A stretch of 64,000 nt of DNA from Lentzea aerocolonigenes (GTDB lineage Bacteria > Actinomycetota > Actinomycetes > Mycobacteriales > Pseudonocardiaceae): assembly GCF_000974445.1 (NCBI RefSeq), contig NZ_BBOJ01000034.1, forward strand, positions 1 through 64,000. Direction: 5' to 3'. The notes under the pieces were generated by a model that was not told the origin of the DNA, made no database searches, and saw only the letters and a list, made by a program, of their open reading frames with translations. Positions 25,536 to 34,870 of this stretch are shown piece by piece (the first letter of the stretch is position 1; the number at the start of each line of letters is the position of its first letter). Made by a program: the position numbers and the translations under genes.

Positions 25536-27698
25536 ATGGCTTGGTGGCACCGGATCAGAAGGGTGATCTCCGGTGGAGGGCGGGAATCGGCGAGTTTCGT
25601 AGCGGCACTTCTGGGTGTTCTGGTGCTCGCGGGCGCCGCGCTGGGGCAGGGCATCTCCCGCACCTCCGTCGAGGTGTCGGACGGGCTCACGTGGCTGGGC
25701 GACGACCAGCGCGGTGAGGTCGTCCAGGTGAACCCGGTGTCGGGCAAACCCCAGACGCGGCTGCAGATCAGCGGGCCCGACTCGCAGCTGGAGATCGCGC
25801 AGGAGGACGGCCGGCTGATCGTGTTGAACCGGCGGACCGGCGAGATCACCGTCATCGACCTCGCGACGCTGCTCGCGTCCGGTCGCCGGCAGGCGCCGCC
25901 CGGTGCGACGAGCAAGGTGCTGGTGGCGAACGGGATGGTGTTCGTCGTCGACCGCGCCGCCGGCACCGTGCACACCGCGGATCCGTTGACGCTGGCCGAC
26001 ATCGGGCAGAAGTGGGAGGCCGGGCAACCGCTCGCCGACGCCGTCGTGGACGAGCGGGGCGTCCTGTGGGTGGTCGACCACGGCGGCACGTTGCGGTCGC
26101 TCGACTGGTCCGACGACGAGGAGCGGTTCCAGGAGCGGACGCAGCGCCAGGTCACCGGTGCCGGGCCGCGCACGGTTCTGGTGCCGCACGACCAGGGTGT
26201 CACGCTGATCGGTCTCGACGGTGGTGTCGTCGTGCGCGACGGCACCGGTGAGGACGTGTCGCGGTCGACGGACCGCACCGATGCCGAGGTGATCGCGGCG
26301 CAGATGTCGCCGACGGACCTCGTGCCCGCGTCGGTGCCGGACTCGTCGGTGGTCGTGCTCGTCGTCGACGGGCAGGTGCTGCGTGTCGACGTCGGTGCGA
26401 TGGGGTGTCCGAAGCCGGGGCGTCCCGCGGTGTTCCGCGACAAGGTCTACGTGCCGTGCAAGGGATCCGGCAAGGTCATCGTCCTTGACCGCGGTGGCCG
26501 CCGCGGTGGTGACGACGTGCGCACGTCCGGTGGTTCCGACCCCGAGCTGGTGTTCGACGACGGCCGGCTGTTCGTGAACGTGCCGGGCTCCTCGACGGGT
26601 GTGCTGGTCGACACCGACGGCGCGACGCGGTCGTTGACGATCCGCAGCCCCGAGGTGCCGGTGAAGGACCCGGACCGCTCGCCGCCGCCCTCGGTGCCGC
26701 CGCCCCCGCCGCCGAACCCCAACGAGCCGGTGAAGCCGCCGCGCAATCCCGGCAATAACAACAACAACGGTGGCACACCGCCGGAGGTGTCGCCTCCGCC
26801 GAGCTCGTCGACGCCGCCGTCCTCTCCGGGTGGGTCCGCGCCGGCCGCGCCCGCCGGTGTGACGGTGCGGGAGAAAGGGCGCAGCTCCGCCGCGGTCACC
26901 GTGACGGTGAGCTGGAGCGCGGTCTCCTCGACGGACCCGATCGTGGGCTACACCGTGACGGGTTCCGGATCGTTCAGCGGTGGTTCGGTGTCGACCCAGT
27001 CGGCCGGTACGTCCGCTGATCTGTCGTTGCCGTGCACGGGTTCCACGTTCTGCACGAGCGGCAGGCTGGACGTGACGGTGCGCGCGTCGACGGCGTCCAC
27101 GGCCGGTGCCGCGGGCATGGCGTCGTTCACGGTGACGGCGCCGAACAACCCGCCTCCGCCGAATCCGCCGCCGAACAACCCACCGCCCAACAACCCGCCG
27201 CCTCCGCCTCCGCCCACCACGACGACGACCACACCGCCGCCGCCTCCTCCACCTCCGCCGCCACCACCGCCGTCGTTGCCGACGGCCGGGGCCACGGTGA
27301 TCACGTCGATCACCGGTGGGCGGATGGCGTCGAGGCGCACGGTGAACATGGCGCCGCCGGCGGACTGGGCGAGCCACAACGGGCGCTGCGAGGTCGTCAA
27401 CAAGACCCAGGGCTACTCGGTGGGCATTCCGTGCACCGCCACCACCGCGCAGATCGACCTGGAAGAGGGCACCAACACGATCGTCGTGCGCGCTTACGCG
27501 GCGTCCGGCGGTGGTCAGGTCGACTCGGCGTCGAAGAACGCGATCTTCATCCTGGACGAGTGTCAGGGCAAACCCGGCTGCATCCCGCGGATGGCACCCG
27601 CGGGAGAGCAGACCGCGCCGATGGGCGCGGGTGGACTGGGCCTGCTGGCGTGCGCGTTCCTGTTGCGCATCGGTGTTCGCAGAGAAGAGGAAAAGTGA
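25536..27698 (+). CDS. Membrane-anchored FnIII / proline-rich envelope protein
   Basis: Protein of 720 residues. One N-terminal transmembrane helix (about residues 20-38) is followed by a repeat region of beta-propeller character (LTWLGDDQRGEVVQVNP, VLVANGMVFVVDRAAGTVHTADP) to about residue 360. Then come a proline-rich linker, a FnIII domain (VTVSWSAVSSTDPIVGYTV), a long Pro/Thr tract, a second beta-domain, and a C-terminal LGLLACAFLLRIGV helix. GGGAGG precedes the start. It leads a coupled operon with MoxR, DUF58 and a transglutaminase-like protein, suggesting an envelope or surface-assembly role. Confidence 0.85.
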   Translation: MAWWHRIRRVISGGGRESASFVAALLGVLVLAGAALGQGISRTSVEVSDGLTWLGDDQRGEVVQVNPVSGKPQTRLQISGPDSQLEIAQEDGRLIVLNRRTGEITVIDLATLLASGRRQAPPGATSKVLVANGMVFVVDRAAGTVHTADPLTLADIGQKWEAGQPLADAVVDERGVLWVVDHGGTLRSLDWSDDEERFQERTQRQVTGAGPRTVLVPHDQGVTLIGLDGGVVVRDGTGEDVSRSTDRTDAEVIAAQMSPTDLVPASVPDSSVVVLVVDGQVLRVDVGAMGCPKPGRPAVFRDKVYVPCKGSGKVIVLDRGGRRGGDDVRTSGGSDPELVFDDGRLFVNVPGSSTGVLVDTDGATRSLTIRSPEVPVKDPDRSPPPSVPPPPPPNPNEPVKPPRNPGNNNNNGGTPPEVSPPPSSSTPPSSPGGSAPAAPAGVTVREKGRSSAAVTVTVSWSAVSSTDPIVGYTVTGSGSFSGGSVSTQSAGTSADLSLPCTGSTFCTSGRLDVTVRASTASTAGAAGMASFTVTAPNNPPPPNPPPNNPPPNNPPPPPPPTTTTTTPPPPPPPPPPPPPSLPTAGATVITSITGGRMASRRTVNMAPPADWASHNGRCEVVNKTQGYSVGIPCTATTAQIDLEEGTNTIVVRAYAASGGGQVDSASKNAIFILDECQGKPGCIPRMAPAGEQTAPMGAGGLGLLACAFLLRIGVRREEEK

Positions 27699-28660
27699 TC
27701 GACACCGGTGAGGTTTCGGCCTTCCGCGACCTGCACACCCGCCTCGGCGACGCGGTCGAGAGCGCGGTGCGCGGCAAGCGCGACGTGATCGACCTGGTGC
27801 TCGTGGCGATGTTCGCGGGCGGCCACGTGCTGCTGGAAGACGTGCCCGGCACGGGAAAGACGACGCTGGCCCGTGCCGTGGCCGGTGCGCTGGGCGGCAT
27901 CTCCCGGCGTGTGCAGTTCACGCCGGACCTGCTGCCGTCCGACGTCACGGGCACATCGGTCTACGACCCGCAGACGGGCCAGATCCGGTTCCGGCCGGGT
28001 CCGGTGTTCGCGAACATCGTGCTGGCCGACGAGATCAACCGCGCGGCGGCCAAGACGCAGTCAGCGCTGCTCGAGGTCATGGAGGAGCGGACCGTCACGA
28101 TCGACGGCGTCGGGCACGCGGTGCCCGACCCGTTCCTCGTGGTGGCGACGCAGAACCCGATCGACCTCGACGGCACCTACCGGTTGCCCGAGGCGCAGCT
28201 GGACAGGTTCATGCTGCGCACCTCGATCGGCTACCCGTCGGTCGAGGACGAGCTGGACGTGCTGCGTCCCGGCAGCGGCGCGGGCCGGATCGCCGACGTC
28301 CGCACGGTGACGTCACCGCGCGAGGTGAGCGCGTTCAGCGGCCGGCTGTCGCTGCTGCACGTGGCCGACCCGATCCTGCAGTACATCTCTGCTCTGGGCA
28401 CGGGCACGCGCACCGACGAACGGCTGCGGCTCGGCACGTCGACGCGCGGGTTGCGGACGCTGGTCCGGTGCGCGCAGGTGTACGCGGCGTCGAAGGGCCG
28501 GCACTTCGTCGTGCCCCAGGACGTCCAGGACATCGCGGACCCGGTGCTGGCCCACCGCCTGGTGCTGACGCGGGAGAGCGTGCTGGCGGGCGTGACGACG
28601 TCGGAGGTGCTGGCCGACGTGCTCTCGCGCGTGCCGGTGCCCAAGCCCGCGGCGCAATGA
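27695..28660 (+). CDS. MoxR-family AAA+ ATPase
   Basis: ATPase of 321 residues. Walker A is GTGKT (residues 52-56), with Walker B in IVLADEIN and sensor 1 in VVATQNPID. The lid domain includes LRLGTSTRGLRTLVRCAQVYA. MoxR ATPases act as chaperones for partner proteins, commonly together with DUF58 proteins. GTG 27695 overlaps the previous stop (GTGA), and its stop overlaps the DUF58 start (ATGA). Confidence 0.95.
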   Translation: MIDTGEVSAFRDLHTRLGDAVESAVRGKRDVIDLVLVAMFAGGHVLLEDVPGTGKTTLARAVAGALGGISRRVQFTPDLLPSDVTGTSVYDPQTGQIRFRPGPVFANIVLADEINRAAAKTQSALLEVMEERTVTIDGVGHAVPDPFLVVATQNPIDLDGTYRLPEAQLDRFMLRTSIGYPSVEDELDVLRPGSGAGRIADVRTVTSPREVSAFSGRLSLLHVADPILQYISALGTGTRTDERLRLGTSTRGLRTLVRCAQVYAASKGRHFVVPQDVQDIADPVLAHRLVLTRESVLAGVTTSEVLADVLSRVPVPKPAAQ

Positions 28661-29763
28661 GACTCACCCTGCGCGGCACCGGAACCGCGGTGCTGGGCCT
28701 GCTGATGCTCGGCGTCGGGCTGTGGTGGCGCTATCCGGGCATGACGGCGTTCGGCCTGGCCCTGGTGGCCCTGGTGATCGCGTCCGCGGTCTCGGTGCTG
28801 ATCGCGTCACCGCTGTCGGTGTCGCGCACGGTCCGCCCGCGCACCGTGCCACGCCTGGCGAGGTGCAGCGGCCGCCTGGAGCTGTCGGCCGTCGGCCGCT
28901 GGCCGGTGGCGCTGGACGCCGTGGACCTGGTGGCGGGTGCGCCGATGACGGTGGACGTGCCGCTGCTCAAGCCGGGCGCCGTGGAGTCCGTCGACTACGC
29001 CATCCCGACCGAACGGCGCGGCGTGTTCGACGTGGGCCCGCTGACCTTGCGCCGCAAGGGCTTGGCGGGCCTGGCCCAAGCCCGGACGGTGCTGGGCGAG
29101 GTGGTGCAGGTGCGCGTCGTCCCCCGCGTCCTGCCGGTGCGCGGCCTGCCCTCCGGAGCCCGCCGAGGCCAGGTGGGCGCCGACGAACGCGTGGAGCGCG
29201 GCGGCACAGACCTGGTGGGCCTGCGCGAGTACGTGCCGGGCGACGACCTCCGCCGCCTGCACTGGGCGACCTCCGCCCGCACGGGAACCCTGATGATCCG
29301 CGAGGACGCCGACCCGGCCCGCCCGCACCTGGCGGTGCTGCTCGACGACAACACGTCCTCGTACGCCGAGGACCAGCGCTTCGAGGAGGCGGTGGAGGTG
29401 GCCGCGTCCCTGATCACCTCGGCCCTGGAGCAGGGCCATCCGGTGCGCCTGCTGACGTCGTCCGGCAGCACCGACCTGGAAGAGACCCAGGACGCGGCCC
29501 CGATCCTCGCCGCCCTGGCCGACCTGGAACTACAAACCGTCGACGGCCGCCCGACCGTGCCGGTCCGCGACCTGGACGTGGTGGCCGTGGTGAGCGGCGA
29601 GCCGGTCCCGGCGCTGGTGCTGGAGGCGGGCAGGGCAGCGTTCGGCACGGTGCTCGTGGTGGACGAGAAGCGCCCGGTGAGCGCCGCGGGCTCGGTGCTG
29701 GTGATCAGCGGGGCGAGGGCGGAGGACCTGGTCGACTCGTGGAACGCGGTGGTGGCGCGATGA
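28657..29763 (+). CDS. DUF58 (vWA-like) protein
   Basis: Protein of 368 residues. Two N-terminal transmembrane helices are followed by a beta-rich region and the DUF58 signature (GTDLVGLREYVPGDDLRRLHWATSARTGTLMIRE). A vWA-like segment follows (HLAVLLDDNTSS), in which the MIDAS pattern is incomplete. DUF58 proteins are standard partners of MoxR ATPases. It is coupled on both sides by four-base overlaps. Confidence 0.93.
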   Translation: MRLTLRGTGTAVLGLLMLGVGLWWRYPGMTAFGLALVALVIASAVSVLIASPLSVSRTVRPRTVPRLARCSGRLELSAVGRWPVALDAVDLVAGAPMTVDVPLLKPGAVESVDYAIPTERRGVFDVGPLTLRRKGLAGLAQARTVLGEVVQVRVVPRVLPVRGLPSGARRGQVGADERVERGGTDLVGLREYVPGDDLRRLHWATSARTGTLMIREDADPARPHLAVLLDDNTSSYAEDQRFEEAVEVAASLITSALEQGHPVRLLTSSGSTDLEETQDAAPILAALADLELQTVDGRPTVPVRDLDVVAVVSGEPVPALVLEAGRAAFGTVLVVDEKRPVSAAGSVLVISGARAEDLVDSWNAVVAR

Positions 29764-29993
29764 AACACGCACTGCGGCCTCGCGCTCGTGGCACGGGCGG
29801 TCCGGTGGGCGCCGGTGTGGCCGCGAGGCGTCGGGGATGGGTCGCCGCGGTGCCGGCGGCTGATCGCGTTCCGGGGTTCTCGACCGTGGCGATCGAACTG
29901 CTTTCGGCCCCCGCCCCGACCTCCGCGCCCACCACCCCACCGGCCATCCACTCTCGACCAGCCCATGCGCAGAACCCGGCGGTGACCCCGTGA
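29760..29993 (+). CDS. Small translationally coupled protein between DUF58 and transglutaminase-like genes
   Basis: A 77-codon frame starts at ATG 29760, overlapping the DUF58 stop (ATGA), and ends with TGA overlapping the next GTG (GTGA). Its product has a basic Arg/Gly-rich N-terminus and a Pro/Ala/Thr-rich C-terminus, with no recognised domain and no signal peptide. Perfect coupling on both sides supports translation; the low-complexity sequence argues for caution. It may only serve to carry ribosomes across the gap. Confidence 0.5.
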   Translation: MKHALRPRARGTGGPVGAGVAARRRGWVAAVPAADRVPGFSTVAIELLSAPAPTSAPTTPPAIHSRPAHAQNPAVTP

Positions 29994-31987
29994 AGTACGC
30001 CTGGGTAGCCGCACTTCTCCTCGTAGCCTCCCTCCAGCTCTCCCAAGCCTGGGACGGCGCGACCCTCTACTTCGGACTGGCCGCCTTCACCGGCTTCCTG
30101 GCCCTGCTCCTCAAAAAACTGGTCCCCGCAGGCTTGGCCGGCCTCGCGATCATGGTGCTGGCCATGGCAGCAGGCTTCTTCGCCGCCAAAGGCGCGTCAC
30201 CCGACCGCGACCCCACGTGGGTGCTGCTCGACACCGTCCCCCGCCTCCTCACCGCCGCCCGCCCCGCTCCCGCGACGCCTGAGCTCCTGGTGCCGGGTCT
30301 GTTGCTCATCATCGGCGTCTCCACGGTGACGGTCCTGTCGGTGACCAAGCGCGGCACTGCACTCTTCGTGCCCGCGCTGGGTTCGGCCACCCTCTACGTG
30401 GCGGCGGCCCTGCTCACCACCGGAAGAGCAGACCGCTATGGGCTGACTGCGCTCGTCCTGGTCGTGTTGCTCGCCTTGGGGTGGCTGATCATCGACCGGC
30501 GCGGGCCCGTGGTGCCGCCCGCGGTGCTCGCCACGGCGCTGGCCGCGTTGACGTTGCTGGCGTTCGTGTTGCCTGCCAACGGGTTTGAGCCGCGCAAGCT
30601 CGTCACGCCGCCGGTCACCGATATCGCCATCGCGAACCCGTTGCCACAGCTCGCGGCGTGGGCGGCGCAGGGGGACGCCGAGTTGTTCCGGATGCGCGGG
30701 CCCGAGGTGCCGGTGCGGCTGGTGACGCTCAGCCGGTACTCGGGGGCGTCCTGGGAGGCGGCCAGCACGTACGGGCCGCTCGGGGTGGTGGACGCGCCGG
30801 ATCTGCCCACCGGTGGGAGGTTCCAGGACGCCAGCGTCGACCTCACCATCACCGGGCTCAATGGTGAGTGGTTGCCCGGGGTGGGCAGGCCGCAGGCGGT
30901 GTCGTTGAGCAACGCCATGGTGGATCCGGACACCGGGTCATTGGTGATCGCGGACGGAATAAAGACAGGGTTGAGCTACACGGTGCGCGGGGTGGTGGAG
31001 ACGCCGTCCGATGCCGATCTCGCCGAGGCGCAGGTTCCCACAGACGCCACGCGGTACACGGCGTTGCCGCGGTTGCCGTTCACGCTGGCCGAGTACGCGC
31101 GGCAGGCCACGGCGAACGCGCGCACGCCGTACGAGAAGGCCGTGGCGCTGGAACAGGTCGTGCGGCTCAACCGGCGGCCCGATGCCGAGGCGCCGGTCGG
31201 GTCGTCCTACGCGCGGCTGGAGACGTTCCTCTTCGGCAACCCCGGCGAATCCGGTGCCGGGGCGGGGACCGCCGAGCAGTTCGCGTCGGCGTACGCGGTG
31301 CTCGCGCGGGCCGTCGGGTTGCCGACGCGCGTGGTGGTCGGGTTCCAGCCCGTGCCGGAGCAGAACGGTGAACGCATCGTGCGCGCCGCCGACGCCACGG
31401 CGTGGCCGGAGGTGTACTTCAGCGGGTGGGGCTGGGTCGCGTTCGATCCCGTGTCCGGCAACGGAAGCGGGCCCAGCGCCGCGTCGAAGCGCGAGGTGCT
31501 GAACCGGCTCGCGTCGACCACCGCGAAGCCCACGCCGACGTCGCTGGCGTCCGTGCCGCCGCTGGTGCAGCCGAGCGCGGTGCAGCCGGACGCCGTGGCT
31601 GCTCCTGATGCGCGGCAAGGTTTTCCGCTCTGGGCGTTCGCGCCGGTGTTGCTGCTGATCGGGTTGTACGTCGCACGGACGTCACGACGGTTGCGGCACC
31701 GCGCGGCAGGACCGGTGGGGGCGTGGAACGAGGTGCTCGACTCGTTGCAGCTCGCAGGGTTGAGACCGAAACCGAGCCGGACCGTGCCCGACATCGCCCG
31801 CGAATGGGGAGAAGCCGGGGCGCACCTCGCGGTGATGGTGGACCAGGCCGCGTTCGCACCGCCGCCCAGCACGCCGCAACACGGCTGGCGGTTCGCCCGC
31901 GACATCAGAAAAGCGGTGCGGCGCAAGGCGTCCTGGTGGCGCAAGGTGGTGTGGGCGATCGACCCGCGGCCGTTGTTCCGGCGCTGA
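29990..31987 (+). CDS. TgpA-like transglutaminase-fold membrane protein, catalytic residues lost
   Basis: Membrane protein of 665 residues. Five or six N-terminal helices (DUF3488-like) precede an extracytoplasmic transglutaminase-like domain, then a further helix (FPLWAFAPVLLLIGLYVA) and a cytoplasmic tail. The core normally reads GxCExFAxAFAxLxRxxGxPxRxVxG. Here it is GTAEQFASAYAVLARAVGLPTRVVVG, with Ala428 at the Cys position. The usual HAWxEVY is TAWPEVY (Thr470 for His), while Asp486 (AFDPV) remains. The protein is therefore probably a non-catalytic scaffold. It is the last gene of the MoxR/DUF58 operon. Confidence 0.88.
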   Translation: MKYAWVAALLLVASLQLSQAWDGATLYFGLAAFTGFLALLLKKLVPAGLAGLAIMVLAMAAGFFAAKGASPDRDPTWVLLDTVPRLLTAARPAPATPELLVPGLLLIIGVSTVTVLSVTKRGTALFVPALGSATLYVAAALLTTGRADRYGLTALVLVVLLALGWLIIDRRGPVVPPAVLATALAALTLLAFVLPANGFEPRKLVTPPVTDIAIANPLPQLAAWAAQGDAELFRMRGPEVPVRLVTLSRYSGASWEAASTYGPLGVVDAPDLPTGGRFQDASVDLTITGLNGEWLPGVGRPQAVSLSNAMVDPDTGSLVIADGIKTGLSYTVRGVVETPSDADLAEAQVPTDATRYTALPRLPFTLAEYARQATANARTPYEKAVALEQVVRLNRRPDAEAPVGSSYARLETFLFGNPGESGAGAGTAEQFASAYAVLARAVGLPTRVVVGFQPVPEQNGERIVRAADATAWPEVYFSGWGWVAFDPVSGNGSGPSAASKREVLNRLASTTAKPTPTSLASVPPLVQPSAVQPDAVAAPDARQGFPLWAFAPVLLLIGLYVARTSRRLRHRAAGPVGAWNEVLDSLQLAGLRPKPSRTVPDIAREWGEAGAHLAVMVDQAAFAPPPSTPQHGWRFARDIRKAVRRKASWWRKVVWAIDPRPLFRR

Positions 31988-31991
31988 CTCC

Positions 31992-32537
31992 TCAGCGCAC
32001 CACCTGGGCGGGAATGCAGTTCTCCCAGGTGACCTTGAGCAACGCCGTGCACAGGGACGGTGCGATGTCCGACTGGATCGGGCCGATCCACACGAACTGG
32101 GTGAACCGCGAGTCCTCGGGCACGATGGCGTCGCAGACGTCGTCGCGTCTGCTCAGCAACGCGGTTTGGCCGCGCAGCGCGGGGTTCGCGTTCTCGCGGT
32201 GCTTCACCCACATGGTTTCGTAGTCCACCAACGTTTTGACGTCCTCCACGCGCATCGCGCCCTCCAGCGAGTGCAGGACGAGGACGGACGAGCCCGGGTC
32301 GCACGGCATGTCGGTGTAGTCGAGCCGCACGGGCTCGCTCGGTGTCGCGGGCGAATCGTCGACGGGGGACGGTGGCCTCAGGTTGCCACCGATCAGCACA
32401 CCGATCCCGATGCCGACGACGAGCGGGACGGCCGCCCACGCCACGAGTGTGCGGCGGTTACGTCCACGAGCGAACAACGGTTGGCCTGCATGACGAACGC
32501 TTTGCACCGGGGGACCGTACGCCAGTCCGCCGGGCAA
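31992..32537 (-). CDS. Membrane-anchored hypothetical protein, downstream of the kinase
   Basis: Protein of about 181 residues. A basic cytoplasmic N-terminus, one transmembrane helix (LVAWAAVPLVVGIGIGVLIGG) and an external domain with four cysteines (MPCDPG, DDVCDA, SLCTAL, ENCIPA) suggest two disulphides. The start is uncertain: TTG 32537 or GTG 32507, neither with a strong Shine-Dalgarno. It begins 15 bp after the kinase stop, so it is probably in the kinase operon and could be its partner or substrate. No family is recognised. Confidence 0.72.
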   Translation of the reverse strand: MPGGLAYGPPVQSVRHAGQPLFARGRNRRTLVAWAAVPLVVGIGIGVLIGGNLRPPSPVDDSPATPSEPVRLDYTDMPCDPGSSVLVLHSLEGAMRVEDVKTLVDYETMWVKHRENANPALRGQTALLSRRDDVCDAIVPEDSRFTQFVWIGPIQSDIAPSLCTALLKVTWENCIPAQVVR

Positions 32538-32552
32538 ATACAGGTTCAGGGC

Positions 32553-34154
32553 CTAGTTCTTGGCGGCGCAGACCTTCGCGGAACTGCCTCTTCCGCCGTT
32601 GTAGCCGATCGCCCCGATCTGGAAGCAACGCCGGACACCGCCGCCGTCCTCGATGACGTACTTCGTGCCACCACCGGTCACACGAGTCACGGCGAACGGC
32701 TTGGCACCGGTCACGTCGATCACGACGAACTCGGCCTGACCACCGCTCGGATCGCTCCACTCCAGCTCGATCGCCTTGCCCTTGTACTCGGCGCGCTTGA
32801 GCACCGGGATGAACTTCGGGTCCGAGTTGGGCGGCGGGCCCGCGTCGGTGGACTCCGACGTCGGCACGGGCAGCGTCGTCGTCGTCACCGGCGCCTGGAC
32901 CTGCGGGTCCTCCTTGCGGTTCAGCACCATTCCCACGACGAGCCCGGCCACCACCGCGAGCACGGCCAGCAGCGCGAGCACACCGCCGCGGCCCTTCTTG
33001 CGCACAGGGGCGGTCATCGGCTCGGCGGGAGGCAGGTCCACGGTCGGCAGCACGGCCACCGGCTGCGGACGGGGAGGCGGTGGCGGCACGTAGTCGTGCT
33101 GCCGGTAGGTCAGGTCCTCGAGTCTGCCCCGCCAGGAGTCGTCCGGCTCCGGTTCGGGTTCCGGTTCTGGTTCCGGTTCGGGAACGAACCCGCGCGGGCC
33201 GAAACCGGGCGCCTCCGTCGGGCCGTCGGGGATGAAGAACGTGCGCTCGCCCAGCATCGACGTCGCCTCGGGGTCCACAACGGACAGTGCGGTGCCCGAG
33301 CTCACCGCCATGAGCGCGTCGCGGAGTTCGAGGGCGGAGGCGAACCGTTCCGCGCGGTCCTTGCGCAGACAGCGGTTGATCACGGCCACGAGCGGCGCGG
33401 GCACGTCGAACCGCGTCAGCGACCGCGGTTCGGCGTTGCTGACGCGGCCGATGTAGGAGAGCAGCGTGTCCTCGTCCGGGTTGTCCGAGGCGAACGGCGG
33501 TTTGCCCTCCAGCAACGTGAACAGGGTCGAGCCGAGCGACCAGATGTCGTCGGCGAACGCGGGCGCGATGCCCTCCAGCATCTGCGGCGCCGCGTGCCGG
33601 TAGCTGACCATCTGCAACGACGCGGAGTGGCCCGCGTCCGCACCGCGGGCGATGCCGAAGTCGGCCAGCACGTAGGAAGTCGGGAGCACCAGGACGTTCT
33701 GCGGCTTCACGTCCCGGTGCAGGATGCCCTGGCCGTGCGCGAACGCCAGCGCGTCCGCCACCGCGATGCCCGCCGCCACCACGTCCGGCACGGGCAACGG
33801 GCCCATGGCGCGCAAACGGTCGTGCAGCGAACCCCGTTCGTAGAACTCCATGACGATGCACGGGCGGCCGTCCGGCAGCGTGCCCGTGTCCAGCACGGTG
33901 ACGATGTGCGGGTGCTGGCGGCCGAGCTCGACGGTGATCTCCAGCTCGCGGCGGAAGCGGCTCAGCGTCGCCGGGTCGGTCACCTGGAGCACCTTGACCG
34001 CGACGTCGCGACCCAGCCCGTCCTGGCGGGCACGGTAGATCGTGCCCTCGCCGCCCTGCGCGATCACGCGGAAACCGCTGTAGCCCGGCAACGCGATCGC
34101 GGGTGCCGGCGCGGCACCGGTGGCGGGCGCCCAGGCCATCAGATCGTCTTCCAC
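32553..34154 (-). CDS. Transmembrane Ser/Thr protein kinase with FnIII-like ectodomain
   Basis: PknB-type (Hanks) kinase of 533 residues. The glycine loop is GGEGTIY, the ATP lysine VAVK (Lys54), the catalytic loop HRDVKPQN (Asp148) and the Mg-binding DFG Asp165. A juxtamembrane region contains an EP dipeptide run. A transmembrane helix lies near residue 400, followed by a Thr/Pro linker and an external FnIII-like domain (AIELEWSDPSGGQAEFVVID). There are no PASTA repeats. GTG 34154 has AGGA seven bases upstream; TTG 34157 and ATG 34139 are alternatives. It is convergent with the MoxR operon. Confidence 0.93.
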   Translation of the reverse strand: MEDDLMAWAPATGAAPAPAIALPGYSGFRVIAQGGEGTIYRARQDGLGRDVAVKVLQVTDPATLSRFRRELEITVELGRQHPHIVTVLDTGTLPDGRPCIVMEFYERGSLHDRLRAMGPLPVPDVVAAGIAVADALAFAHGQGILHRDVKPQNVLVLPTSYVLADFGIARGADAGHSASLQMVSYRHAAPQMLEGIAPAFADDIWSLGSTLFTLLEGKPPFASDNPDEDTLLSYIGRVSNAEPRSLTRFDVPAPLVAVINRCLRKDRAERFASALELRDALMAVSSGTALSVVDPEATSMLGERTFFIPDGPTEAPGFGPRGFVPEPEPEPEPEPEPDDSWRGRLEDLTYRQHDYVPPPPPRPQPVAVLPTVDLPPAEPMTAPVRKKGRGGVLALLAVLAVVAGLVVGMVLNRKEDPQVQAPVTTTTLPVPTSESTDAGPPPNSDPKFIPVLKRAEYKGKAIELEWSDPSGGQAEFVVIDVTGAKPFAVTRVTGGGTKYVIEDGGGVRRCFQIGAIGYNGGRGSSAKVCAAKN

Positions 34155-34225
34155 CAACGGATCCTATCCCGGTGAGGTCGGCTCACCGCTGGACGTTCGT
34201 GGAGGAAGCGGCGACGGTTCGGGTC

Positions 34226-34870
34226 TCAGTCCCCGATCACCTTCACCTGGAATCCCAACGACTGCAGCATTCCGGTCAGCATCACGCGGGTGTTGTCCTC
34301 CGCCCGTTTCAGCAACTCCGACTGCTTCGCCGCCTCGGTCAGCTTGGCCTCGGCGGCCACGTAGAACCGCTGCGTGTCGGGAGGCCCCGCCAGGGCCTGG
34401 AGATCGTTGATCAGCCCGCGCTCCTGGCTGAAGACGTACGACCGGTCGTGGTGCAGGTTCGGCTTGTCCAGCTGCGGTTTCGGCAGCCGCAGCTCCACGG
34501 TCTTGCGGTCCGGTGACACGACCAGCCCGTCGTCCTTCAGGCTGCCCAGGTCGACGTAGGCGTTGACCGAACCGGCGGCGACGAACAGCGTCCGTTCACC
34601 CGCCAGCGCCGAAGGCACCCACTTGACGTCGTTCTCGATGTCCAGCACGACCTGGAACTCGCCCGCCGCCGCGTGGTACTGGCTGAGGTCCCGCACCGAC
34701 TTCAGCATCGCGGGCTGGCTGCGGTCGATCGACTCGTCACCGAAGGGCCTGAACTGGCCGAAGACGTACACCGCCGCGCCGAGGAGAATGAAGACGGCCG
34801 CGACCAAAGCTCCACGCATGACCCAGCGCCTGTCCACGACGTTGTGATACCCGTGAGGTGATGCGCTCAC
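34226..34870 (-). CDS. DUF4230 membrane-anchored protein
   Basis: Protein of 214 residues. An N-terminal transmembrane helix (GALVAAVFILLGAAVYVFG) is followed by the DUF4230 domain (SQYHAAAGEFQVVLDIENDVKWVPS and VELRLPKPQLDKPNLHHDRSYVF). Function is unknown; the domain is often predicted to be extracytoplasmic. GTG 34870 is the likely start. It lies upstream of the kinase on the same strand with 71 bp between, so a shared transcript is possible but not shown. Confidence 0.87.
   Translation of the reverse strand: MSASPHGYHNVVDRRWVMRGALVAAVFILLGAAVYVFGQFRPFGDESIDRSQPAMLKSVRDLSQYHAAAGEFQVVLDIENDVKWVPSALAGERTLFVAAGSVNAYVDLGSLKDDGLVVSPDRKTVELRLPKPQLDKPNLHHDRSYVFSQERGLINDLQALAGPPDTQRFYVAAEAKLTEAAKQSELLKRAEDNTRVMLTGMLQSLGFQVKVIGD

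Noticed and set aside
29981..31987. Active TgpA-type transglutaminase assignment
   Set aside because: The expected Cys and His positions are Ala and Thr, so an enzymatic call is not supported; recorded instead as a fold homologue.
33140..33190. Repeat-like stretch in the kinase gene as a separate repeat element
   Set aside because: It merely encodes the EP dipeptide run of the juxtamembrane linker.
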